Shown here piece after piece: positions 15,782-23,621 of a stretch of 64,000 nt of DNA. Both the position numbers and the translations under genes were made by a program. The notes under the pieces are model-generated. The model saw nothing but the letters and a program-made list of their open reading frames with translations, searched no databases and had not been told where the DNA came from. Source of the DNA: JBJXHC01 sp046160825 (GTDB lineage: Bacteria; Bacteroidota; Ignavibacteria; UBA10030; UBA6906); contig JBJXHC010000075.1 in the NCBI GenBank assembly GCA_046160825.1, forward strand, positions 1 through 64,000, given 5' to 3'. The stretch's first letter is position 1. Every line of letters starts with the position of its first letter.

Positions 15782-17098
15782 ATGAGCGCAAAAACTGCTT
15801 TCTCGAAGAATCATACACGCCTTCTTACCATAGTCGCATTGTATGCATGCAGTGCCTCACTTGCTTTCGGGCAGTTGGTCAACGGTCGTTTCATTACTTC
15901 AGTGTACACATGGAAACAATATGACACCGTGGATGTCTCGAAGACATACGCACGTGGCTTTCAGTCGGTGCTATTGGACGTTGCGCAAAACGACTTTAGT
16001 CTTCACGGCCACTTTCAGGGTGCCGTAATGCTGCAAAGCAAGCTCGATGAACTTCCGGATTACAGGCTCTACTACGGCTACGCACAGTGGAAGAACATCG
16101 CTGATGTCGCGGACCTGTCGTTCGGAAGAGTTCCATTCTTTGTCGGTGTCGGTTCGGGGACGATTGATGGAGCGCTGACCAGGCTGAACTTCATGGACAA
16201 ATCAGTTCGCCTGACACTGTATGGTGGGGCGAACACTCCGCTTGACATGACAATAAAAGAGTGGGGGCCTCTCAACAAGAATTTTACCGTTGGCGGTCAG
16301 ATTCTCATGACAGCACTTGATGAGTGGCGCTTTGGTCTCAGCTATATGAATCGGCAACGTGAGCGGCCCGGCTACTGGGCACTTCGGGCGGATTCACTTT
16401 TCAATCCAACAACACTCTATGTTGATCCGAACCAAACGAAGGAGCAATACGCAAGCGGCGACATTTCTTATTCCCTCCCCAACATAGGCTTCCGGGTGCG
16501 GTATGACTATAACATCGACTACGAAAAGACCCAGCGTGGACAAGTAGGCGTTCGCTACTATCCATCCGATGAATGGATTGTGAGTGCTGAATATCTTCAT
16601 CGTGCGCCGCGGCTGTTCAGCAATTCATTCTTCGCGGTCTTTAACGCGCATACAACGGATGAAATGGAAGGCGGTGTGGATTACATAGTGATGCCCTCGG
16701 TTCGTACGTACGTCCGTGGCGCGTATGTGCAATACTCCGGGGACAATAGTTTTCGCTACACGGTGGGAGTGGCGAATGACTACGCCTCGGCCAGCTACCG
16801 CGGAAGTACGGGATACGCTGGCGAGCTAAGTACCATTTCGCTGCAAGGGTCGTACCCGCTCTGTGAACGCATGTTCATCCCAACTGCCGGCGTTTCGTTC
16901 ACCTCATACAAACTCAACGTGGCCGACAATACCGAGAACACGCTTGCCGCAACCCTTGGCCTGATTGCCCGTCCCCTGCAAATGCTCTCGATCGATGTTC
17001 AGGGACAGTGGTTAAAGAATAAAGTCTATGAAAATGATGTGCGTTTGTACGTGGGGTTGAATATCTGGTTCACCGAACGGTTACACCTGTTTGAGTGA
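15782..17098 (+). CDS. Outer-membrane beta-barrel, porin of a porin-cytochrome conduit
   Basis: This 438-residue protein has a signal peptide ending near LAFG|QLVNG, then alternating polar/aromatic strands typical of outer-membrane barrels (RLYYGYAQW, VGVRYYPSDEWIVSAEYLH, VRTYVRGAYVQYSG). The final residues (RLYVGLNIWFTERLHLF) form a last strand with terminal aromatics. There is no recognisable family beyond barrel. It is followed within 10 bases by a periplasmic 12-heme cytochrome and then two multiheme lipoproteins, the gene order of Geobacter-type porin-cytochrome complexes. The likely role is a sheath that lets hemes pass electrons through the outer membrane. ATG 15782 is chosen because the ATG at 15746 puts a charged extension ahead of the signal peptide. 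Confidence 0.75.
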   Translation: MSAKTAFSKNHTRLLTIVALYACSASLAFGQLVNGRFITSVYTWKQYDTVDVSKTYARGFQSVLLDVAQNDFSLHGHFQGAVMLQSKLDELPDYRLYYGYAQWKNIADVADLSFGRVPFFVGVGSGTIDGALTRLNFMDKSVRLTLYGGANTPLDMTIKEWGPLNKNFTVGGQILMTALDEWRFGLSYMNRQRERPGYWALRADSLFNPTTLYVDPNQTKEQYASGDISYSLPNIGFRVRYDYNIDYEKTQRGQVGVRYYPSDEWIVSAEYLHRAPRLFSNSFFAVFNAHTTDEMEGGVDYIVMPSVRTYVRGAYVQYSGDNSFRYTVGVANDYASASYRGSTGYAGELSTISLQGSYPLCERMFIPTAGVSFTSYKLNVADNTENTLAATLGLIARPLQMLSIDVQGQWLKNKVYENDVRLYVGLNIWFTERLHLFE

Positions 17099-17107
17099 GA
17101 GGTCCGA

Positions 17108-18169
17108 ATGATCCGTAAATATCTTCTCTTCACATCCACGTTGACCCTGGTTCTCGCCATTGCGACAATGACAAACCTGCGCGTCATTGCGGGAAATACA
17201 ATACCGGACACTCAGGACACCCATCCTTCCGGTATCAAGTTCTCACACAAAAAGCATATTCAGGAATTGGGTGCTGATTGCGCAACGTGCCATCCTTCCG
17301 GTGCAACAAGCAAGTTTTCGAAGGACGACCTTCGAAGTACACATGACCAGTGTACGACGTGCCATGAGGAACAGGTGACAAACGATTGTGCGTTCTGCCA
17401 CACGAATCCGGAGAATATCGTCGCGCGTCCGGTCGCTGACCGGGAGATTATCTTCTCGCACGAAAGCCATCTTGCGATGACGGGTGTGGGGTGCGCCACG
17501 TGCCATAAGGGTGTGGAGGAAGTGGACCTTTCCAGCGCAAAGAACCTGCCCGACATGGCTACATGCAATACGTGTCATAATGATCGCAAGGCCACAAACA
17601 CCTGTGAATCATGTCATACGGATTTCGTAACGCTGATTCCGACAGACCACAAGCGATCTGATTTTCTTCGCACACATCGTGACGAAGCACGGCTCGGAGG
17701 CTTGCAGGCATCGTGTCAAACATGTCACAGCGAGCCATTCTGCCAGCAATGTCACCAGGGAGCCGGGCTGAAAGCATTTCGTCAGAAGGACCTGATGGTG
17801 GAACCACGCGCGAAGACTTCGACAAAGGACTCGCCGAAACGAACGATCTTGCAGAATGTGCATGAGTTGAACTATCGCTTCATGCACGGCATTGACGCAC
17901 GCGCCAAACAATCGGACTGCGCTTCATGTCACTCTACGGAGACATTCTGTGCGACATGCCATGAAGCGGGTGGCAACATTACGCAGGGCGTGTTCAAGCC
18001 AAAGTCACACTCGGTTCCGGGATTCACAACGCTGGGTCGGGGAACGGGCGGCGGCCTCCACGCTGAAGAAGCGCGCCGCGATATTGAGAACTGTGCAAGT
18101 TGCCACAATGTTGAGGGCCGCGACCCGAGTTGCATGACGTGCCACACTGAATCAGGACAGGTTCGCTAA
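17108..18169 (+). CDS. Periplasmic dodecaheme cytochrome c
   Basis: This 353-residue protein has a signal peptide (hydrophobic to about residue 28) and 12 CxxCH motifs: CATCH, CTTCH, CAFCH, CATCH, CNTCH, CESCH, CQTCH, CQQCH, CASCH, CATCH, CASCH and CMTCH. The IKFSHKKHIQELGADCATCHPS and IIFSHESHLAMTGVGCATCH repeats are of the cytochrome c7/c3 type, where a distal histidine precedes each heme pair. In porin-cytochrome conduits the protein at this position (OmaB/OmaC role) sits on the periplasmic side of, or inside, the barrel. It begins nine bases after the porin stop, so cotranscription is nearly certain. Confidence 0.88.
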   Translation: MIRKYLLFTSTLTLVLAIATMTNLRVIAGNTIPDTQDTHPSGIKFSHKKHIQELGADCATCHPSGATSKFSKDDLRSTHDQCTTCHEEQVTNDCAFCHTNPENIVARPVADREIIFSHESHLAMTGVGCATCHKGVEEVDLSSAKNLPDMATCNTCHNDRKATNTCESCHTDFVTLIPTDHKRSDFLRTHRDEARLGGLQASCQTCHSEPFCQQCHQGAGLKAFRQKDLMVEPRAKTSTKDSPKRTILQNVHELNYRFMHGIDARAKQSDCASCHSTETFCATCHEAGGNITQGVFKPKSHSVPGFTTLGRGTGGGLHAEEARRDIENCASCHNVEGRDPSCMTCHTESGQVR

Positions 18170-18218
18170 GTTAATGATGCCGAATGCAGAGAACGATTCA
18201 TCCACAGGAGTAACGATC

Positions 18219-19376
18219 ATGAAAACCACATCTGTTTCTTTTTTTGCGCTTGTCATTACAATTGTTTTCGGAATCATGGTCCTTGCCGGCTGTGAGGGTC
18301 CTGAAGGACCTTCCGGTAAAGATGGTACCAATGCCACTGTCGACCTTGAGGGTTTTGCGCCCGGGATCAGGTGTGCAACGTGCCACGATGCGGACGCTGA
18401 TACAGTGTATTATGTTGCCGGTCGATCGTATCAGTTTAGTTCATCCATTCACGCAACTGGTGGTAACTCGGATCGCAACGGCGTGAATTGCTCAGGATGT
18501 CACTCTACTGAAGGTTTCGTTGAGAGAGCTAGGGGAGGATTTCAAACCCAATTGGCGTCTGAAATTCTCAATCCCAGTCCCCCCGGTTGCTTTGCCTGTC
18601 ACTCGCCTCATGCTCGGGCGGATTTCTCATTGCGGACTGAGGCACCAGTTACTATAACTTCGTACATAGAAGGAGTACCTGATGTGACAGTCGATTATGG
18701 CAAGGGTAATCTCTGCTTGCAATGCCACCAGACACGACAGACATCGCCGATGAGCCCGAAGCCGGATCCGACAAAAACTGCAATTACAGACACGATCGTC
18801 ATAACATCCAGTAGATGGTACCCGCACTATGGCGTCAATGGACAGATGTTGGGCGGCACGGGAGGATTCAAGTTTGCAGGCTACACATACACCGGAAACT
18901 CAAACCATACCGCCAACCTTGCAATCGAACAGGAAGGGTGCATCTCGTGCCATATGGCCGAGCCAACAGGAACTCAGGCGGGCAAGGGTGGCGGACATAC
19001 ATTCAAGGTTGGGTACGAGTTCGGAGGAACGCCCGGAACGGTTCTTACAGGTTGCCGAGATGCCGGTTGCCACGGTTCTTCATTTGCGTCTGTGAATTAT
19101 GCCGGTGCGACAACGGCACCAGTAGGAGCACAAACTGCAATTAACGCGAACCTTGATACGTTGAAGCAATTGCTTGTTGCACGAAACTGGTTGAATCCAA
19201 CAACCGATCTTCTCCGTGCCAGTGCATCGGCTCCGTTGCGCATTGCCCCTGCAGCAAAAGCCGGGGCCATTTACAACTATTACTTCATCGAGCATGAAGG
19301 AAGCCACGGAGTACACAACACCCGGTATGCATATGAATTGTTGCGGTCTTCCATTGCCGAGTTGAGAGCGCCATAG
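18219..19376 (+). CDS. Outer-membrane multiheme cytochrome c lipoprotein
   Basis: This 385-residue protein has a lipobox LAG|C25, followed by a short collagen-like stretch EGPEGPSGKDG often found just after the lipid anchor of surface cytochromes. It has five CxxCH motifs (CATCH, CSGCH, CFACH, CLQCH, CISCH) and one CRDAGCH with four residues between the cysteines. The C-terminal 100 residues lack hemes. It is probably the surface-exposed terminal reductase, or part of it, in the conduit with the porin and the dodecaheme protein. ATG 18219 is supported by CAGGAG eight bases upstream. The electron acceptor (metal oxide, partner cell or electrode) cannot be inferred. Confidence 0.85.
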   Translation: MKTTSVSFFALVITIVFGIMVLAGCEGPEGPSGKDGTNATVDLEGFAPGIRCATCHDADADTVYYVAGRSYQFSSSIHATGGNSDRNGVNCSGCHSTEGFVERARGGFQTQLASEILNPSPPGCFACHSPHARADFSLRTEAPVTITSYIEGVPDVTVDYGKGNLCLQCHQTRQTSPMSPKPDPTKTAITDTIVITSSRWYPHYGVNGQMLGGTGGFKFAGYTYTGNSNHTANLAIEQEGCISCHMAEPTGTQAGKGGGHTFKVGYEFGGTPGTVLTGCRDAGCHGSSFASVNYAGATTAPVGAQTAINANLDTLKQLLVARNWLNPTTDLLRASASAPLRIAPAAKAGAIYNYYFIEHEGSHGVHNTRYAYELLRSSIAELRAP

Positions 19377-19411
19377 TTTTCGCAACGTATTCAAGAAAGA
19401 ACATCAGCGCC

Positions 19412-20308
19412 ATGAACATGCGACTAACATACAAAGTCTCGGTTGTTCTGATGACCACGTTGGGGATCTCGAGTTGCGCGGATCTCAAGTCGGACTTGCC
19501 AGCTCCCACAAACCCGGGTGTTCAGATCCACGGAGAGGGCTGGATAAATCCCCTTGCGCCCTCTTTCCACGGAAACACTATTCGCGTGAACAACTGGGAT
19601 ATGCGGTCGTGCCAAACGTGTCATGGCGTTAGTTACAGTGGGGGCACAGCAGGCAGCAGTTGCCTTGAATGCCATACCAACAGTGCCGGGCCTGAGAACT
19701 GCGCTACATGTCATGGCAGTTCCAATCCAGCGCCTCCACGTGATCTCACGGGAATGGTCAGCCCATCATCGAGAGGTGTCGGAGCTCATCAGATTCATCT
19801 AACAGGTGGTGCTCTTGCAACGGACATTCCGTGTTCGGAATGTCACGTCGTGCCGACTTCAACGTATGGCTCGCCAGCTCATTTAGACAATTCTGCAGGA
19901 GCGGAGTTGACGTTTCAGGGTCCGCAAGGCACCATTGTAACTGGAGGTGGAACACGGGTTCCGCATCCTTCGTATGATGCTTCGACATTGAAATGCAATA
20001 ACACATTCTGCCATGGTGACTTTGTAGCTCGAAGAGCTGATGCCGATTCGGTTGACCGGTTTGCATACACTGACACGGTGATCGTCGGTGCGCAGTTTTC
20101 ACCACTCTGGACCGGTGGGTCGGCAGAAGCTGCCTGCGGTACATGTCACGGTCTTCCGCCCATCGGGCATGTCGGCCCTGTGACCGTGCAACAGTGTGGG
20201 AATAGCGGATGCCATCCCGGAATTGTCAACGCAAATGGGCTGATCTCAGACAAAACCAAGCACATGAACGGAAGGATCAACGTCCGCGGAACCGAACGGG
20301 TTTTCTAA
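19412..20308 (+). CDS. Multiheme lipoprotein with CxxCH and CX4CH motifs (Geobacter-type C4xC domain)
   Basis: This 298-residue protein has a lipobox (GISS|C at residue 22). It carries five CxxCH motifs (CQTCH, CLECH, CATCH, CSECH, CGTCH) and two CX4CH motifs (CNNTFCH, CGNSGCH). The alternation of CX4CH with CxxCH is the signature of the family abundant in Geobacter and relatives, mostly outer-membrane or extracellular cytochromes. Segments such as HQIHLTGG, SPAHLDNSAGAE and GTCHGLPPIGH are typical. It is the last gene of the porin-cytochrome operon and likely a second surface cytochrome. ATG 19412 and ATG 19418 are both possible starts. Confidence 0.85.
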   Translation: MNMRLTYKVSVVLMTTLGISSCADLKSDLPAPTNPGVQIHGEGWINPLAPSFHGNTIRVNNWDMRSCQTCHGVSYSGGTAGSSCLECHTNSAGPENCATCHGSSNPAPPRDLTGMVSPSSRGVGAHQIHLTGGALATDIPCSECHVVPTSTYGSPAHLDNSAGAELTFQGPQGTIVTGGGTRVPHPSYDASTLKCNNTFCHGDFVARRADADSVDRFAYTDTVIVGAQFSPLWTGGSAEAACGTCHGLPPIGHVGPVTVQQCGNSGCHPGIVNANGLISDKTKHMNGRINVRGTERVF

Positions 20309-20326
20309 AATGACAATGGGCTTGAG

Positions 20327-20410
20327 ATGAGAGTCTTTTGTTTCTTTCTTGCCATATTCCTTCCAATGTTGCTTCTCTTGCTGGTCGCTGTGACATACGC
20401 ACCCTGTTAA
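20327..20410 (+). CDS. Possible small membrane peptide (27 residues)
   Basis: A short frame with ATG encodes a very hydrophobic peptide (MRVFCFFLAIFLPMLLLL..., ending APC). It could span the membrane once. It sits 18 bases after the multiheme lipoprotein and before ccmF. Ribosome-binding signal is poor (only GGG upstream), and such short hydrophobic frames arise by chance. A role in cytochrome maturation, as for the small CcmD protein, is only a guess; no sequence match to CcmD is seen. Confidence 0.25.
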   Translation: MRVFCFFLAIFLPMLLLLLVAVTYAPC

Positions 20411-20616
20411 GCTGCCAGGGCGCGACCCAGTGTGCTCGTTCCCACCTCAACTTTCAATTTTATCATTCTGAAGGTTTATAGCGTCAAGGTTTTTGTCACA
20501 CCTGAGAATGACGTCAGGTCAATATGCAGAAACAGCCCCTATTCGCGGCTTTTATCTGAGTTCTCTTGGCATGCCCGTTGAACATTTAATGAGTCGAGTT
20601 CACAACCGGAGAAGCC
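20411..20616. other. Leader region of ccmF
   Basis: No gene is supported. It contains an imperfectly placed dyad ACCTGA-N8-TCAGGT (20500-20519) that overlaps TGACGTCA, and a sigma-54-like site at 20567-20583. A GTG-type frame running into ccmF in another frame was rejected. Confidence 0.5.
20567..20583 (+). promoter_or_regulatory. Candidate sigma-54-like promoter of ccmF
   Basis: TGGCATGCCCGTTGAAC matches TGGCA-N6-TTG exactly; the base after TTG is A, not the usual C. Predicted start near 20593, 24 bases before ATG 20617. GGCATG and TTGAAC are shared with the site at 11054. Confidence 0.5.
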
Positions 20617-22935
20617 ATGAATGTCCTTGGAAATACCCTCATTGTAATCGCGCTCGCCTCGTCACTCTTTTCCATCGTTCAATACCACCGTGCAACCAGT
20701 GCCAATCCGCTTGCCATGAAAAGAGCGCGGCAGTGGCTGCGGATTAGCACTGCTACGATCGTTGCGATGTCCGGGTTATTGATGATTCTCCTGCTTCAAC
20801 ACGATTTTTCGAATGGGTATGTCTACAGCTACAGCTCGCGTGACCTGCCGTTCCATTTCCTGATATCAAGCTTTTATGCCGGACAGGAGGGAAGCTTCTT
20901 GTTCTGGGTTCTTTGTTCTGCATTAATTGGACTTGTGCTTAGGTCATACACTGCCCGAAGAAAGAACGAACCGTGGGTGATGGCCGTGTACATGGGCGTG
21001 CAGGCTTTCCTTCTTCTCCTGTTGTTTGCCAAAACTCCGTTCATATCTGTTTGGGAGAAACTCCCGGAACTTCCGCTTAACCAGCTCCCGGCTGACGGAG
21101 GCGGGCTCAATCCGCTGCTCCAGAATATTTGGATGGTGATTCACCCGCCCGTTCTTTTTGTAGGGTTTGCTGCAATGGCTGTACCGTTTGCATTTGCAGT
21201 GGCGTGTATGTGGAAGAGGGAGTACACATTGATCAGTGCGCAAGCTCTCGGTTGGTTGCTGTTCGGCGTGTTTGTGCTTGGCATCGGTATCATGCTCGGG
21301 GCTTATTGGGCATACGGCGTTCTTGGATGGGGTGGATATTGGGGATGGGATCCGGTTGAGAATTCGTCTCTCGTCCCGTGGATTGTGGGGGTCGCATTTG
21401 TTCACACCTTGATAGTGCAAAGGAATAGTGGAAAGTTTCTGCGGCTGAATCTCGCACTTGCGATTGCATCCTTCTTCTTGACCATCTATAGTACATTTCT
21501 TACACGTAGTGGTATTCTCGGAGACTCTTCTGTCCATTCATTTACAGATCCCGGTGCCGGAGTGTATTGGTTGATGGTTGTCTTCCTTCTTGCCATTGCC
21601 ATGATTGGTGGGGGATTCATGTTCATCCGTCGGAAAGACTTGCGCCCTACCCAGATAGACACAAACCTAATGAACAAAGAGACATTGCTTGCCTCCGGAA
21701 CACTTATCCTCATTCTCATGGCCTGCATAATTCTGTTTGGCACCAGTCTGCCGATTGTCGGAAACTCGACTGTGGATGTCTCGTTCTACAACACAATGAA
21801 TTCTCCACTTGTGGTTGTTATGCTGCTGCTGATTGGATTAACTTTGTTCGCGCAATGGAAGGCCGACACGACCGGTGCAGTGCTCGGACGATCATTCAGA
21901 TGGCTCCTGGCCTCTCTTGCGGGTACGAGTTTGCTTTTCATTCTCGGCGTTTCGGACGTCATGACGCTTGTCGTGGTGCTGGCTTCGCTCTTTGCGATCC
22001 TGGTGAATATCGGGTTTGTGTGGAAACTACGAAGCATGGGTTTAAAGCAGATGGGTGGGAAGCTTGCCCACATTGGCCTCGGTATCTTCTTACTCGGTGT
22101 GATCGCTTCAGGAAGGTACGACTCGACTATGCAGGTCGCGTTACAACAAGATCAGCCACAGGATGTCCTTGGTTACGCATTGACGTATGTTGGTCACCAT
22201 CCAACAGTGGATAACAAAGTCGCGTTCGATGTCAAGATCGAGAAGGATGGAAGCCAGCTCCAACTCTCGCCCGTGATGTTTGAAACTGATCGCCAGGGCA
22301 CCATGAAGAATCCGGACATCGCTTCGTTTCTGGCAGGCGACTTCTACCTTTCACCCATTTCCCTGGAGCAATCCCGGCATCGTCACACCGGCCAGGACGG
22401 GAAAGCCTATATAATGGAAAAGGGCAGGCCGGCAGCCATCGGGGACTACAAGGCAACTTTCGCGAAGTTTGAAATGAATGCTCATGGCGAAAGTACAATG
22501 CCAGGTGATGGGGGCGGAATGGTGGTCGGTGCAGTTCTTGAACTTACCGATGGCAAACAACATGAAACGATTACTCCGGTGATCATGTACGATATAAACG
22601 GTCGTCAGACTTTCAAACCAGTGGAATCAACGGTGTTGAAAGCGACAGTGGCGCTCGTATCAATGAATGTTGGGGGTATGGGTGGATCCAATACATCCAC
22701 GGTAACAATTAACATACAAGCGGATGAAGGATCAGTTTCCCACCGTGACGTGTTCGTTGTTGAGGCGAGCGTGAAGCCTTTTATTAGTCTTGTGTGGATT
22801 GGAACCATTATCATGTTCGGAGGTTTCATTCTTGCGATAACCAAACGGTTCAGTGGTACTGAAACCTCTTTGGTGTCCCACACTTCGAAGTCATCAATAA
22901 AAAGGCGAAACGTATCTATCCCTCTGGAAGTTTGA
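20617..22935 (+). CDS. ccmF: Cytochrome c heme lyase CcmF
   Basis: This 772-residue, strongly hydrophobic protein contains the WWD heme-handling motif WGGYWGWDPVENSSLVPW at about residues 237-255, flanking histidines (IHPPVLFVGFAAM; FVHTLIV), and TFLTRSGILGDSSVHSF typical of CcmF. The long periplasmic C-terminal segment is followed by a last membrane helix near 740-760. CcmF joins apocytochrome CxxCH cysteines to heme at the outer face of the inner membrane, working with CcmH and CcmE. Its position directly after about 50 heme-binding motifs explains the need. GGAG five bases upstream supports the start. Other ccm genes are not in the window, so they must be encoded elsewhere. Confidence 0.95.
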   Translation: MNVLGNTLIVIALASSLFSIVQYHRATSANPLAMKRARQWLRISTATIVAMSGLLMILLLQHDFSNGYVYSYSSRDLPFHFLISSFYAGQEGSFLFWVLCSALIGLVLRSYTARRKNEPWVMAVYMGVQAFLLLLLFAKTPFISVWEKLPELPLNQLPADGGGLNPLLQNIWMVIHPPVLFVGFAAMAVPFAFAVACMWKREYTLISAQALGWLLFGVFVLGIGIMLGAYWAYGVLGWGGYWGWDPVENSSLVPWIVGVAFVHTLIVQRNSGKFLRLNLALAIASFFLTIYSTFLTRSGILGDSSVHSFTDPGAGVYWLMVVFLLAIAMIGGGFMFIRRKDLRPTQIDTNLMNKETLLASGTLILILMACIILFGTSLPIVGNSTVDVSFYNTMNSPLVVVMLLLIGLTLFAQWKADTTGAVLGRSFRWLLASLAGTSLLFILGVSDVMTLVVVLASLFAILVNIGFVWKLRSMGLKQMGGKLAHIGLGIFLLGVIASGRYDSTMQVALQQDQPQDVLGYALTYVGHHPTVDNKVAFDVKIEKDGSQLQLSPVMFETDRQGTMKNPDIASFLAGDFYLSPISLEQSRHRHTGQDGKAYIMEKGRPAAIGDYKATFAKFEMNAHGESTMPGDGGGMVVGAVLELTDGKQHETITPVIMYDINGRQTFKPVESTVLKATVALVSMNVGGMGGSNTSTVTINIQADEGSVSHRDVFVVEASVKPFISLVWIGTIIMFGGFILAITKRFSGTETSLVSHTSKSSIKRRNVSIPLEV

Positions 22936-23189
22936 AACGTTGATCGTGAATGCTGTTCTCGAGAACACCTGCTAAGCAATACCAAACGCGTTCGGGCCTC
23001 GGTGAAGCCCTTCTTTCCCTCAAACCCCACGTCATTTACGCCTGCCATAAGTAATTCTTACCTGTTATTACACCCGCAACCTAATTTTCAGCATGATTTG
23101 GCCTCTTTTCCTTTGGCGTAACCTTTGATTACACTTGGACAGTTTGCGTCAAGGCATTGGTCTTTAGTCACTCTTTTTGGGAAAACAGT
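22936..23189. other. Intergenic region before the CheY-like gene
   Basis: No gene is seen. There is a weak GGGC..GCCC hairpin near 22997-23013 with a partly T-rich tail that could end the ccmF transcript, and a sigma-54-like motif at 23114-23130. Confidence 0.4.
23114..23130 (+). promoter_or_regulatory. Weak sigma-54-like site before the CheY-like gene
   Basis: TGGCGTAACCTTTGATT has one mismatch to TGGCA-N6-TTG (G for A). Predicted start near 23141, about 50 bases before ATG 23190. Confidence 0.3.
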
Positions 23190-23570
23190 ATGAAAATTCT
23201 TGTAGTTGACGACAACCAGGGTTACCTGAACCTTATGGGAGACCTGCTACGCGACTATGGTTATGATGTGTTTCTGGCCGAGGACGGGAAGCAAGCACGC
23301 GAGCTTCTTGAAGAGCAAAAAGTCGATCTCATCATTTCCGATGTGTTCATGCCCACGCTTGATGGCGTACGCTTCCACAGCTACGTCAGGGAGTTCACCG
23401 AGGCAGAGGAAATTCCGTTCATTTTTGTTTCGGGTTATGATGATGAGTATACGCGCAATGTGGTTCTCGACTCAAACCTGGATTTCTTTTTCAACAAAAC
23501 AACGCCTGTGGAAAATATTGTGGCGTTGATAGAGAGGTTCAAAGAAGAAAAACACCCGAAGGCAGTCTAA
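23190..23570 (+). CDS. Single-domain (CheY-like) response regulator
   Basis: The 126-residue protein is a receiver domain only: acidic pair DD at 8-9, phosphoacceptor in IISDVFMP (about D51), switch region FIFVSGYDD and the conserved lysine in FNKTTP. There is no output domain. It is encoded immediately before the pilus ATPase gene, so it may control pilus assembly or twitching through protein contact, as PilG/PilH do. ATG 23190 is chosen because KILVVDDN then starts the domain; an in-frame upstream start would add an unrelated N-terminus. No cognate kinase is adjacent; the large hybrid kinases at 54-61 kb are possible partners. Confidence 0.85.
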   Translation: MKILVVDDNQGYLNLMGDLLRDYGYDVFLAEDGKQARELLEEQKVDLIISDVFMPTLDGVRFHSYVREFTEAEEIPFIFVSGYDDEYTRNVVLDSNLDFFFNKTTPVENIVALIERFKEEKHPKAV

Positions 23571-23621
23571 AGCACATTCGTTGGTGGACAAGCATTCACA
23601 AATCTGAAACGGTAGGGAACA

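Noticed and set aside
20500..20519. ACCTGA-N8-TCAGGT dyad as a CRP/FNR-type operator before ccmF
   Set aside because: The arms do not match TGTGA/TCACA or TTGAT/ATCAA half-sites; kept only as an unnamed dyad.
20493..20747. 84-codon frame overlapping the ccmF start
   Set aside because: It runs out of frame through the first 130 bases of ccmF, and no protein similarity is seen.
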